A DNA stretch of 64,000 bases from an uncultured Oscillospiraceae bacterium. GTDB taxonomy: Bacteria; Bacillota; Clostridia; Oscillospirales; Oscillospiraceae. Below the pieces are notes generated by a model, which searched no databases, was not told where the DNA came from, and saw only the letters and a list, made by a program, of their open reading frames with translations. The position numbers and the translations under genes were made by a program. The DNA lies in assembly GCA_934546685.1 (NCBI GenBank), contig CAKTEB010000001.1:24933-88932 (forward strand), written 5' to 3'. Below are positions 17,278-25,464 of the stretch, piece after piece; position 1 is the first letter of the stretch; each line of letters starts with the position of its first letter.

Positions 17278-18656
17278 ACTGTTTCCTCTTTCTCTTGTTC
17301 TTTCCGCCCCAGGGGCCGGTATACCGTGAAATACATGGTGCCAAAGCAGGCCAAGCCTCCCGCCACATTGGAGATGGCCTCCGCCCAGAATACGCCGTTT
17401 ACCCCGAAACAGGGCAGCTTCGGCAAGAGAATGGTCAGGGGCACCACAATAATGACCTTGCGGAAAATGGAGAAGAACACCGCCTGCTTGCTCTTTCCCA
17501 GAGATACAAAGGTGCTCTGCCCCGCAAATTGCAGGGACATCATAAAGAACGTGATAAAATAGATCCCCAGGGCCGGGACAGCCGCGTCCACCAGCTCCGG
17601 CTCATTGTTGAAGATCCGGATCATGGGGCCGGGGATCAGTCGGATCAGTCCCCACACCAGGAAGGAGTAGACCAGAGCGCATACCGTAATGAACCGGATG
17701 CCCTGGCGCACCCGCTGGAGCTTTTGGGCCCCGTAGTTAAAGCCCAATACCGGCTCCGCCGCCCCGGTGATGCCCTGAACCGGCATGGAGACCACCTCCC
17801 GGATGGAGCTGAGCACCGTCATCACACCCACATACAGGTCTCCGCCGAAGCTGCTGAGTACGGAATTGCACACCACCTGCACAGCGGAGTTGGTAAAGGC
17901 CATGACGAACCCGGAAAAGCCCAGGCCTAGGATCCGCCCGGTGCGCTTCCGATCTAAGCGCAGATTCCGCCGCCGAAGCCGCAGCTCTGCTCTGCGCCCA
18001 GTCAAGAACTGGAGCACCCACAGAGCCGACACCGCCTGGGAGATCACTGTGGCCAGCGCCGCGCCCCGGACGCCCCAGCCCAGAAGAAAGATAAACACCG
18101 GATCCAGAACGATATTCAGCACCGCCCCCACCAGGGTAGTGACCATGCCGGTACGGGCAAAGCCCTGGGCATTGATGAAGTTGTTCATCCCCATGGAAAT
18201 CAGCACGAACAGGTTGCCCGCCAAATAGATCCGGCCATAGTCCATGGCATAGCCAATGGTGTCGCCGCTGGCCCCAAAGGCCATGAGAATAGGACGGAGG
18301 AATACCTCCCCAATAAGGGTCAGCACCACCGCGAAGATCAAAAGCAGTGCAAAGGAGCTGCCCATGATCCGCTCGGCCTCCTCATAGTCCCCCTTGCCCC
18401 GCTCGATGGAGCACAGGGGGCCGCCGCCCATGCCGGACAGCCGCGCAAAGGCCATGACGATGGAAATCACCGGCAGGCACAGCCCCAGGCCCGTCAGGGC
18501 CAACGCGCCTGCCCCGGGGATGTGGCCGATGTACATGCGATCCACAATATTATAAAGGATGTTGATGAGCTGGGCCAGGGTGATAGGAATGGACATTTTG
18601 ACGATGTTTTTCCACACGCTGCCCTGGCTGAAATCATGGTCCGTCGCCGCAGCCAT
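17274..18656 (-). CDS. MATE-family efflux transporter, second copy
   Basis: A 460-residue exporter with about twelve membrane helices. The motif INILYNIVDRMYIGHIPGAG with ALTGLGLCLPV is typical of the clostridial MepA-like branch, and TLVGAVLNIVLDPVFIF is the second family block. It differs clearly from the MATE protein at 6534, so this is not a recent duplication. It lies 20 bp after the AraC gene and overlaps the lipid kinase gene by 4 nt; the regulator may respond to the exported compound. The ribosome binding site is weak (AAAGAGG), consistent with coupling to the upstream gene. Confidence 0.93.
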   Translation of the reverse strand: MAAATDHDFSQGSVWKNIVKMSIPITLAQLINILYNIVDRMYIGHIPGAGALALTGLGLCLPVISIVMAFARLSGMGGGPLCSIERGKGDYEEAERIMGSSFALLLIFAVVLTLIGEVFLRPILMAFGASGDTIGYAMDYGRIYLAGNLFVLISMGMNNFINAQGFARTGMVTTLVGAVLNIVLDPVFIFLLGWGVRGAALATVISQAVSALWVLQFLTGRRAELRLRRRNLRLDRKRTGRILGLGFSGFVMAFTNSAVQVVCNSVLSSFGGDLYVGVMTVLSSIREVVSMPVQGITGAAEPVLGFNYGAQKLQRVRQGIRFITVCALVYSFLVWGLIRLIPGPMIRIFNNEPELVDAAVPALGIYFITFFMMSLQFAGQSTFVSLGKSKQAVFFSIFRKVIIVVPLTILLPKLPCFGVNGVFWAEAISNVAGGLACFGTMYFTVYRPLGRKEQEKEETV

Positions 18657-18676
18657 GTTCTTCGCCTCTTTGCCTG

Positions 18677-19951
18677 TTATTTTTCCCGGTAAAACGCCCC
18701 GGGTGTGGCGTCCTCAAATTTTCGGAAGGCCCGGTTCATGGTCAGCGCGCTGCTGTAGCCCACCCGGGGCAAGGTATCCTTCACCGTGACCCCCTGGCCC
18801 AGCAGCTGCTTGGCCTTTTCGATGCGCCTTTGATGGATGTACTCCAGGGGCCGGATGTTCCGATACTTTTTCAGCATGCGGCTGAGATACACCGGGTTGA
18901 TGCCCACCGCGTCTGCCACTCCCGCCACATTGAGGTTCTGGTCGGAGAAATGGCTGTCCATATACTCTACCGCTCGCTGTACCCAGGCGGGCTCCTGCTC
19001 CTGGGCCTGCTGGCGGCGGATGATCTCGTCGAAGATGTCATCCAGCTCCCGGGATATCTCCGCCAGAGATGTGGCGTGGACGATCCTGGGCCCCGCCTGG
19101 AGTTCTACCAGGAACTCCGGGGAGAAGTACTCCTCCAGGCTGTCAAACACATGGAGGATGTCGTTGATGAGCCCATAGGCTCGGATCATAAACACCTGTA
19201 CCGTTGGCTTTGCGTGGCCGAATTCCGCCCCCAGCATCCGATGCACCAAAGCCCGGGCGGCCTCATAGTCCCCCTGGCGGATATAGTTATCCAGGGCGTG
19301 CTCAAATTCGAAATGCTCCACCCGCTGCTTTTCCATGCTGACCTCGGTCTTCTGGTCATACTGAATCACCCGGGTATCGTCCTCGGCCATGGCCCGGTAC
19401 TGCACCAGGCTCTCGGCCTCGTCATAGGCCCGGAAGATCTCCTGATAGCCCCTGTGGATGCGGCTGACGGAGAACAGCACCTCGGTATCATAGTGGTTTT
19501 CAAAGAGATCCGCAGCCTTCTGAACGGCCGTAAGGACTGACGCCATGCCGGTCTCCGACTCCTCCCGCAGACATACCAGCGCCGTCAGCTGCCCCTGGAC
19601 CGTAACCACATGGCAGAGGTTTTTCTCCCCGATCAGCTCCTCCAGCACATTCCGCACCAGAAAGCGCACATGCCGGAGCCCCTCCTGGCTGGGAGATGCC
19701 TCGGGTCCCAGCAGCGCCGTGATATCCGGCTCCACCTGAATGCGCACCACAGCGAAATACTCCGAGGGGAAGTGCAGGCCGTTGAGCTGGAGCTCCCGTT
19801 GGTATTCCTCCTGATTCATCTGATGTCTGCCCATGAGCTCCACCAGAAAGCTTTCGCGGCCAAAGTTCTCCGCCGTGGTCCTATAGTGCTCCAGCTGCTG
19901 CCGAAGCCGGCTGTTTTCCTGCCGCAGCGCCTGAGCCTCCAGATCCGTCAT
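18677..19951 (-). CDS. AraC-family transcriptional regulator
   Basis: A 424-residue regulator with an N-terminal coiled coil (about residues 3-25), a long middle region resembling the cytoplasmic signalling part of YesN-type regulators, and a C-terminal AraC double helix-turn-helix (about 325-424; NLNVAGVADAVGINPVYLSRMLKK and VGYSSALTMNRAFRKFE). It has no membrane segment, unlike many YesN relatives with an extracellular sensor. GGGGTGAG precedes the ATG. It heads the operon with MATE and lipid kinase and probably regulates itself through the palindrome in its promoter. Confidence 0.9.
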   Translation of the reverse strand: MTDLEAQALRQENSRLRQQLEHYRTTAENFGRESFLVELMGRHQMNQEEYQRELQLNGLHFPSEYFAVVRIQVEPDITALLGPEASPSQEGLRHVRFLVRNVLEELIGEKNLCHVVTVQGQLTALVCLREESETGMASVLTAVQKAADLFENHYDTEVLFSVSRIHRGYQEIFRAYDEAESLVQYRAMAEDDTRVIQYDQKTEVSMEKQRVEHFEFEHALDNYIRQGDYEAARALVHRMLGAEFGHAKPTVQVFMIRAYGLINDILHVFDSLEEYFSPEFLVELQAGPRIVHATSLAEISRELDDIFDEIIRRQQAQEQEPAWVQRAVEYMDSHFSDQNLNVAGVADAVGINPVYLSRMLKKYRNIRPLEYIHQRRIEKAKQLLGQGVTVKDTLPRVGYSSALTMNRAFRKFEDATPGAFYREK

Positions 19952-19972
19952 TGACTCACCCCCCTTTTCCTT

Positions 19973-20001
19973 ATGATACTAGAATTAGTATGGAATTTCA
20001 A
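19973..20001 (-). promoter_or_regulatory. promoter of the AraC-MATE-kinase operon, with palindrome
   Basis: Minus strand TTGAAA (20001-19996), 17-bp spacer, TATCAT (19978-19973). The spacer holds the palindrome ATACTA-GAAT-TAGTAT (19976-19991), a candidate operator. The 302-bp gap 19952-20253 holds this promoter, the BMP promoter and the BMP leader; I see nothing else in it. Confidence 0.65.
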
Positions 20002-20106
20002 CGTTGTTTTGCCCTTTGCCCAGTTATCTCCATTTCCGCTGCAAGAATTGTGTGAAAAACCACAAAATTTTTTGTAAAAAAACGAGGAAATTATCCATGA
20101 ACGCTA

Positions 20107-20135
20107 TTGCCCAAGGCCGGGATTTCCTGTACAAT
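20107..20135 (+). promoter_or_regulatory. promoter of the nucleoside importer operon
   Basis: TTGCCC (20107-20112), 17-bp spacer, TACAAT (20130-20135). It leaves a ~110-nt leader before the ATG at 20254. Confidence 0.7.
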
Positions 20136-20178
20136 AACTTTGTTAGCTGCTTAAACACCATTGGAATGAAACGTGTTC

Positions 20179-20228
20179 TGTGTGGGGAAGTGGCTATTGT
20201 TCGTTCTGCCGGGAAACCGGCCAACACA
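20179..20228 (+). other. structured leader upstream of the BMP gene
   Basis: A hairpin GCCGG-GAAA-CCGGC (20208-20221) with a GNRA loop is enclosed by a second pairing, TGTGTGG (20179-20185) with CCAACACA (20221-20228, one bulge), and 22 unpaired bases lie between. It matches no riboswitch class I know, so its function is open. Confidence 0.35.
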
Positions 20229-20253
20229 TTTATCATGTTTGGAGGAATAAAAC

Positions 20254-21528
20254 ATGCAGAAGAGAATCTTTGCACTGGTTCTGGCTGCCGCTATGATGCT
20301 GGGCCTGTGCGCCTGCGGTCAGTCCGTGGGCGGCTCCACTCAGGACAATGCCGCCACCGCCGCGCCCGCTGCCGAGGGCTCTGCCAACGACACCCAGGCT
20401 GCCGCTGGTTCCACCGCTGAGACCGGCACCACCGCCTCCGGCGACGTGCTGAAGGTGGGCTTTGTGTACATCGGCGACGAGACCGAGGCTTACACCGCCA
20501 ACTTCATCGCCGCTGAGAACGCCATCGCCGAGAAGTACGGCGACAAGGTCGAGTGCATCGCCAAGTACAACGTCGCTGAGGATGCTGTCGAGGATCCCGT
20601 CCGTGAGCTCTGCGACGCTGGCTGCGGCATCATCTTCACCACCTCCTTTGGCTTTGGCGCCACTGTAAAGGAGCTGGCTCAGGAGTACACCGACGTACAG
20701 TTCTGCCAGGCTACCTGCTCTGACGCTGCACAGGACCCCGTTCTTTCCAATTATCATAACTACATGGGCGAGATCTACCAGGGCCGCTATGTGGCTGGCA
20801 TTGCCGCCGGCATGAAGCTCCAGGAGATGATCGATGCCGGTACCATCACCGCTGACCAGGCCAAGATCGGCTACGTTGCCGCTTTTGACTACGCCGAGGT
20901 TATCTCCGGCTACACCGCTTTCCTGATGGGCGTTCGTTCCATCGTTCCTGAGGCTACCATGGAGGTCCAGTACGCTGGCACCTGGGGCGACTTCGACACC
21001 GAGAAGACCATGGCCACCGCGCTCATCGAGGACGGCTGCGTCATCATTTCCCAGCACTCCGACACCGAGGGCCCCGCAAAGGCCTGCGAGGACGCACATG
21101 CCAAGGGCACCGAGGTCTACTGCGTTTCCTACAACCAGGATATGACCGATGTGGCTCCCAACACCTGCCTGATCTCCTCCCGTCAGGACTATGCTCCCTA
21201 CGAGCTGGCCGCTGTCCAGGCTGTGATGGACGGCACCGAGATCCCCGTGGATCAGCACGCTGGCTTTAACGATGGCTGGGTCGCCATGACTCCCCTGAAC
21301 ACTGCCATCGCCGCTGAGGGCACCCAGGAGAAGCTGGACGAGGCTGAGAAGGCCTTTGCCGACGGCACTCTGAAGGCCACCGACGTCTTCAAGGGCCCCT
21401 ACACCGCCACCGACCCCTATTCCAACGAGACCATTGATCTCACCGACGGCTTTGATGAGAATGCGACTCAGTCCGCTCCCGCTTTCAGCTACGTCATCAA
21501 CGATATCATCACCATCAAGGGCAACTAA
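20254..21528 (+). CDS. BMP-family nucleoside-binding lipoprotein
   Basis: Captures nucleosides outside the membrane and delivers them to the ABC permease encoded next. The 424-residue lipoprotein has lipobox LCAC (Cys21), an Ala/Thr/Ser-rich spacer to about 65, then the Bmp domain: VLKVGFVYIGDETEAYT, a central FTTSFGFG block, and the family's YMGEIYQGRYVAGIAAG. Members such as PnrA and MED1 bind purine or pyrimidine nucleosides. GGAGGAA precedes the ATG. Codons are biased to GCT, CGT and GTT compared with neighbours, which suggests high expression, usual for binding proteins. An imperfect terminator-like hairpin follows, giving more of this protein than of the permeases. Confidence 0.94.
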   Translation: MQKRIFALVLAAAMMLGLCACGQSVGGSTQDNAATAAPAAEGSANDTQAAAGSTAETGTTASGDVLKVGFVYIGDETEAYTANFIAAENAIAEKYGDKVECIAKYNVAEDAVEDPVRELCDAGCGIIFTTSFGFGATVKELAQEYTDVQFCQATCSDAAQDPVLSNYHNYMGEIYQGRYVAGIAAGMKLQEMIDAGTITADQAKIGYVAAFDYAEVISGYTAFLMGVRSIVPEATMEVQYAGTWGDFDTEKTMATALIEDGCVIISQHSDTEGPAKACEDAHAKGTEVYCVSYNQDMTDVAPNTCLISSRQDYAPYELAAVQAVMDGTEIPVDQHAGFNDGWVAMTPLNTAIAAEGTQEKLDEAEKAFADGTLKATDVFKGPYTATDPYSNETIDLTDGFDENATQSAPAFSYVINDIITIKGN

Positions 21529-21540
21529 CATTCTGCATGT

Positions 21541-21589
21541 ACAGGCGGAGCCGGAGCATTCCGGCCCCGCCTGTGGCGTGCCGTTTTTT
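21541..21589 (+). terminator. attenuator-like hairpin between binding protein and ATPase genes
   Basis: 14-bp stem with one mismatch (21541-21554 with 21561-21574). The T run (21584-21589) starts about 9 nt after the stem, so termination is probably partial and the operon is read through. Confidence 0.55.
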
Positions 21590-21706
21590 GTTTTATGGCG
21601 TGCAGTGAACAGGGTATCTCCCGGAGGTCTCCTGTTCACCGCACACGATATTCACTCTTTACACTTCGCGCAGGGAGCACCTGTGCCCAATGAAAGGATG
21701 AGGCAT

Positions 21707-23236
21707 TTGGAAAAGGAAGTCGCCATTCGTCTGGAGCACATCACCAAGACCTTTGGCTCTGTGGTGGCCAACCAGGACGTGAGCCTGGAGGTATGTCGCG
21801 GTGAAATCCTGTCGCTGCTGGGTGAAAACGGCAGCGGCAAGACCACGCTGATGAACATGATCTCCGGCATCTATTTCCCCGATCAGGGCGAGATCTATGT
21901 GGGCGGAAAGCCTGTGACCATCCGCTCCCCCAAGGACTCCATCGCCCTGGGCATCGGAATGATCCATCAGCACTTCAAGCTGGTGGACGTGCTCACCGCT
22001 GGCGAGAACATCGTTCTGGGCCTCCGGGAGTCCGGCAAGTTCGACAAGAGGGCCATCAACGCCCGGGTTCGGGAGATCAGCGAGAAGTATGGCTTCGACA
22101 TCGATCCCGACAAAAAGATCTACGACATGTCCGTCTCCGAAAAGCAGACCGTAGAGATCATCAAGGTGCTCTACCGGGGCGCGGACATCCTCATTCTCGA
22201 CGAGCCCACCGCCGTACTGACCCCCCAGGAGACCGAGAAGCTCTTCGACGTGCTTCGGGCCATGCGCTCTGACGGCAAGGCCATTATCATCATCACCCAT
22301 AAGCTCCAGGAGGTGCTGGAGCTGTCTGATAAGGTAGCGGTGCTCCGGAAGGGCCAGTATATCGGCACTGTGGAGACCAAGGACGCCACCGCCCAGTCCC
22401 TGACGGACATGATGGTGGGTCAGGCCACCACCCTGAACATCGACCGGCCGGAGCCGGTGAACCCCCAGAAGCGGCTGACGGTCAAGGATCTCACCGTTAT
22501 GGACGAGAACCACCTCCCCAAGCTGGATCACGTGAGCTTCGAGGCTTACAGTGGCGAAATCCTGGGCATCGCCGGCATCTCCGGCTGCGGCCAGAAGGAG
22601 CTGCTGGAGGCCATTGCGGGTCTTCAGAAAATGGAGAAGGGCTCCATCCTCTACTATGACGAGACCGGCCCCCAAGAGCTGGTGGGCAAATCCGCCATGG
22701 CCATCCGCAATCTGGGCGTGCGTCTGTCCTTCGTACCGGAGGATCGGCTGGGCATGGGCCTGGTGGGCAATATGGACATGGCCGGAAACATGATGCTCCG
22801 CTCCTTCCGGCGCGGCAAGTTCGGCTTCGCGGATCGGAAGAGCCCGGAGGCTCTGGCCCAGAAGGTCATGGACGAGCTGGAGGTGGTGACCCCCAGCATC
22901 CAGACGCCCGTGCGCCGGATGTCCGGCGGCAACGTGCAGAAGGTGCTGGTGGGCCGTGAGATCGCCTCCAACCCCAAGCTGCTGATGACCGCCTACGCAG
23001 TCCGGGGCCTGGATATCAATACATCCTACACCATCTATCGGCTGCTCAACGAGCAGAAGGCAAAGGGCGTCGCCGTGATCTATGTAGGCGAGGATCTGGA
23101 CGTGCTGCTGGAGCTCTGTGACCGGATCCTGGTGCTCTGTGGCGGCAAGGTCAGCGGCATTCTCGATGGCCGCACCGCCACCAAGGATCAGGTCGGCATG
23201 ATGATGACCAAGCTGGGAGGGGAGGCAGAAGCATGA
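21707..23236 (+). CDS. nucleoside ABC transporter, tandem ATP-binding protein
   Basis: Drives nucleoside import. About 509 residues with two ATPase domains, usual for the BMP/YufO family. Domain 1: Walker A GENGSGKT at 39-46, Walker B LILDEPTAVLTPQE from 162, signature MSVSEKQ (usually LSVGxxQ). Domain 2 (from about 255) has the family's degenerate GISGCGQKE loop and RMSGGNVQK signature, and its Walker B region reads LLMTAYAVRGLD where relatives have AAQPTRGLD, so it probably does not hydrolyse ATP. Start uncertain: TTG at 21707 has AAAGGA at 8-nt spacing, while ATG at 21698 has no usable ribosome binding site. It overlaps the next gene by 4 nt. Confidence 0.92.
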   Translation: MEKEVAIRLEHITKTFGSVVANQDVSLEVCRGEILSLLGENGSGKTTLMNMISGIYFPDQGEIYVGGKPVTIRSPKDSIALGIGMIHQHFKLVDVLTAGENIVLGLRESGKFDKRAINARVREISEKYGFDIDPDKKIYDMSVSEKQTVEIIKVLYRGADILILDEPTAVLTPQETEKLFDVLRAMRSDGKAIIIITHKLQEVLELSDKVAVLRKGQYIGTVETKDATAQSLTDMMVGQATTLNIDRPEPVNPQKRLTVKDLTVMDENHLPKLDHVSFEAYSGEILGIAGISGCGQKELLEAIAGLQKMEKGSILYYDETGPQELVGKSAMAIRNLGVRLSFVPEDRLGMGLVGNMDMAGNMMLRSFRRGKFGFADRKSPEALAQKVMDELEVVTPSIQTPVRRMSGGNVQKVLVGREIASNPKLLMTAYAVRGLDINTSYTIYRLLNEQKAKGVAVIYVGEDLDVLLELCDRILVLCGGKVSGILDGRTATKDQVGMMMTKLGGEAEA

Positions 23237-24354
23237 ATAAAAAGGAACCTCTGATCCGTCTGGCCAAGCGGGACGATATCGGCCCCGTGAAGGCCTGGAC
23301 CATCCGTATTCTTTCTATCCTGGTGGCGCTGATCCTGTTCGGCGTGCTGATCCTGGCGGTGGGCTTCAGCCCGGTATCCGTCTACGCGGCCATGTTTAAC
23401 GGCGCATTGGGCAGCAGCCTCAACATCCAGCAGACCATCAAGATCATGATCCCCCTGCTGGGCGCGGCCCTGGCCATCGCTCCGGCCTTCAAGATGAAGT
23501 TCTGGAACATCGGCGTAGAGGGCCAGATCACCGTGGGCGGCATTTTCGCCACCTTCTTCGCCCTGAACTTCCAGAACTCCTGGCCCTCCTGGCTGCTGCT
23601 TCTGGTAATGTTTCTGGCCGCGGCCATCGGCGGCGGTCTCTGGGGTCTGCTTCCCGCGGCCTTCCGGGCCAAGTGGGGCACCAATGAGACCCTGTTTACT
23701 CTGATGCTCAACTATATCGCCATCGGCATCGTCAAATACCTCCAGGGCGGCCCCTGGGAGAAAATCCCCAAGGGCACCCAGATGATCGAGCGCTTCGGCT
23801 CTGCCGCCCGACTCCCCAATGTCTGGGGCGTCACCTCCGGCGGTATCATCGTGCTCGCTCTGGTGGTCTTTATGTACTGCTATCTGCGCTTCACTAAGCA
23901 TGGCTATCAGATTGCCGTGGTAGGCGAGAGCGAGGCCACCGCCCACTATGCGGGCATCGAGGTGGGCAAGGTCATCATGCGCACCATGTTCGTCTCCGGC
24001 GCCATTGCCGGTATCGTGGGCTTTATCGTGGTGTCCGGCATCAACTACACCCTGTCGGATTCCGTGGCTGGCGGCGTGGGCTTCACGGGTATCACCGTGG
24101 CCTGGCTGGCCGCCCTGAACCCCATTGGCATGGTGTTCATCTCCCTGCTGCTGGCAGTGCTCACCAAGGGCGCTTCCACCATCAACACCCTGACCCATAA
24201 CGCCCTGCCGGAATCCATGAGCGATATGCTCACAGGTCTGATCCTGTTCTGCATGCTCTCCAGCGAGTTCTTCATCCGCTACCGGATGATCTTCCGGAAG
24301 AAAAACCACAATACCCCCGCCGGGTCTGACGCCGGAAAGGAGGCTGAAGCATGA
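23233..24354 (+). CDS. nucleoside ABC transporter permease 1
   Basis: A 373-residue inner-membrane permease of the BPD_transp_2 (LivM/RbsC-like) family, with about nine or ten helices. The motif NIGVEGQITVGGIFATFFAL is the typical EGQ block of YufP/NupP-like permeases, and GINYTLSDSVAGGVGFTGI marks the second half. It has a cytoplasmic N-terminal extension and a charged C-terminal tail. Its ATG overlaps the ATPase stop, and its own stop overlaps the next start, both by 4 nt, so the three subunits are translationally coupled. Confidence 0.93.
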   Translation: MNKKEPLIRLAKRDDIGPVKAWTIRILSILVALILFGVLILAVGFSPVSVYAAMFNGALGSSLNIQQTIKIMIPLLGAALAIAPAFKMKFWNIGVEGQITVGGIFATFFALNFQNSWPSWLLLLVMFLAAAIGGGLWGLLPAAFRAKWGTNETLFTLMLNYIAIGIVKYLQGGPWEKIPKGTQMIERFGSAARLPNVWGVTSGGIIVLALVVFMYCYLRFTKHGYQIAVVGESEATAHYAGIEVGKVIMRTMFVSGAIAGIVGFIVVSGINYTLSDSVAGGVGFTGITVAWLAALNPIGMVFISLLLAVLTKGASTINTLTHNALPESMSDMLTGLILFCMLSSEFFIRYRMIFRKKNHNTPAGSDAGKEAEA

Positions 24355-25334
24355 ATTTCATCATCAACTTCTTTGTGGCCGCCGTCCTCATGGGCACCAC
24401 GCTGATGTACGGCACCCTGGGTGAGATCCTCACCGAGAAATCCGGCAACATGAACCTGGGCGTGGAGGGCCTTGTCTATATGGGCGGCTCCTCGGGCCTC
24501 ATTGCAGCGTTCCTCTATGAGCGGGCCGCGGGCGGCGCCGCCGTTCCCATGATTGCGGTGCTCCTGGCCTTCGGCGCGGCCTTTATCGCCGCAGCTCTGG
24601 GCAGCCTGCTCTATGCCTTTCTGACCATCACGCTCCGCACCAACCAGAACGTCACCGGCCTGGCCTTGACCATCTTCGGCGTGGGCTACGGCGAGTTCTT
24701 CGGCGAGTATTTCCGTCAGATCGGAGGCGGCCGCCTCCAGATCTCCGAGGCCGCCGGACACATCTTCTCCCAGCCCCTGCTGCCCAGCTTCCTGCGAAAT
24801 ATCCCGGTGGTGGGAAAGATGCTGTTCTCCTACAACTTTATGATCTATCTGGTGCTGGTCATCGCCGTTGTGATGAACTGGTACTTCTCCCGGACCCGCA
24901 GCGGTCTGTGCCTCCGGGCAGTGGGTGAGGATCCCGCCACGGCAGACGCCGCCGGTATCAACGTCACTCGGTATAAGTATCTGGCCACCTGCCTGGGCGG
25001 CGGCATCTGCGGTCTGGGCGGCCTGTACTTCACCATGGTCTCCGCCGGCGGCAACTGGTCCACCGGCGCCATGGATGGCAAGGGCTGGCTGGCAGTGGCT
25101 CTGGTCATCTTCGCCCTGTGGAAGCCCCTCCGGGCCGTCTGGGGCTCTGTGCTGTTTGGCGCGCTGATGATCATGTATATGCGCGTCACCCAGCTGGGCA
25201 TCCCCACAGAGATCTATAAGATCCTGCCCTATGTGGTAACCGTCATCGTGCTGATCTCCATCTCCATTCGTCAGAAGCGGGAGAGCCAGCCCCCGGCCAG
25301 CCTGGGCAATGCCTATTTCCGCGAGGATCGATAA
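24351..25334 (+). CDS. nucleoside ABC transporter permease 2
   Basis: A 327-residue second permease of the BPD_transp_2 family (YufQ/NupQ-like). It carries the shortened EGLVYMGGSSGL version of the permease motif at the start (NMNLGVEGLVYMGG) and the ...NVTGLALTIFGVGYG and AVGEDPATADAAGINV blocks of the family. About nine membrane helices, shorter than permease 1 because it lacks the N-terminal extension. Last gene of the operon; a strong hairpin follows. Confidence 0.93.
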   Translation: MNFIINFFVAAVLMGTTLMYGTLGEILTEKSGNMNLGVEGLVYMGGSSGLIAAFLYERAAGGAAVPMIAVLLAFGAAFIAAALGSLLYAFLTITLRTNQNVTGLALTIFGVGYGEFFGEYFRQIGGGRLQISEAAGHIFSQPLLPSFLRNIPVVGKMLFSYNFMIYLVLVIAVVMNWYFSRTRSGLCLRAVGEDPATADAAGINVTRYKYLATCLGGGICGLGGLYFTMVSAGGNWSTGAMDGKGWLAVALVIFALWKPLRAVWGSVLFGALMIMYMRVTQLGIPTEIYKILPYVVTVIVLISISIRQKRESQPPASLGNAYFREDR

Positions 25335-25349
25335 TTGCACAAGTGCTTT

Positions 25350-25386
25350 GGGCGTGCCGCAAGTGACTGCGGCACGCCCTTCTCTT
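25350..25386 (+). terminator. terminator of the nucleoside importer operon
   Basis: Perfect 12-bp stem (25350-25361 with 25368-25379), a 6-nt loop and a TTCTCTT tail. Confidence 0.85.
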
Positions 25387-25405
25387 AGAATTCACAGTTT
25401 TCCCC

Positions 25406-25434
25406 TTGTGGCAACGATTCTCTCATGGTATACT
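25406..25434 (+). promoter_or_regulatory. promoter of the alpha/beta hydrolase gene
   Basis: TTGTGG (25406-25411), 17-bp spacer, TATACT (25429-25434), 30 bp before the ATG. Confidence 0.75.
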
Positions 25435-25464
25435 GGAGGAAATCAACGATTGGAGGAGCCTTCC

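Noticed and set aside
20254..25334. Purine riboswitch upstream of the nucleoside importer
   Set aside because: The leader lacks the conserved purine-riboswitch core; only a simpler nested hairpin is seen.
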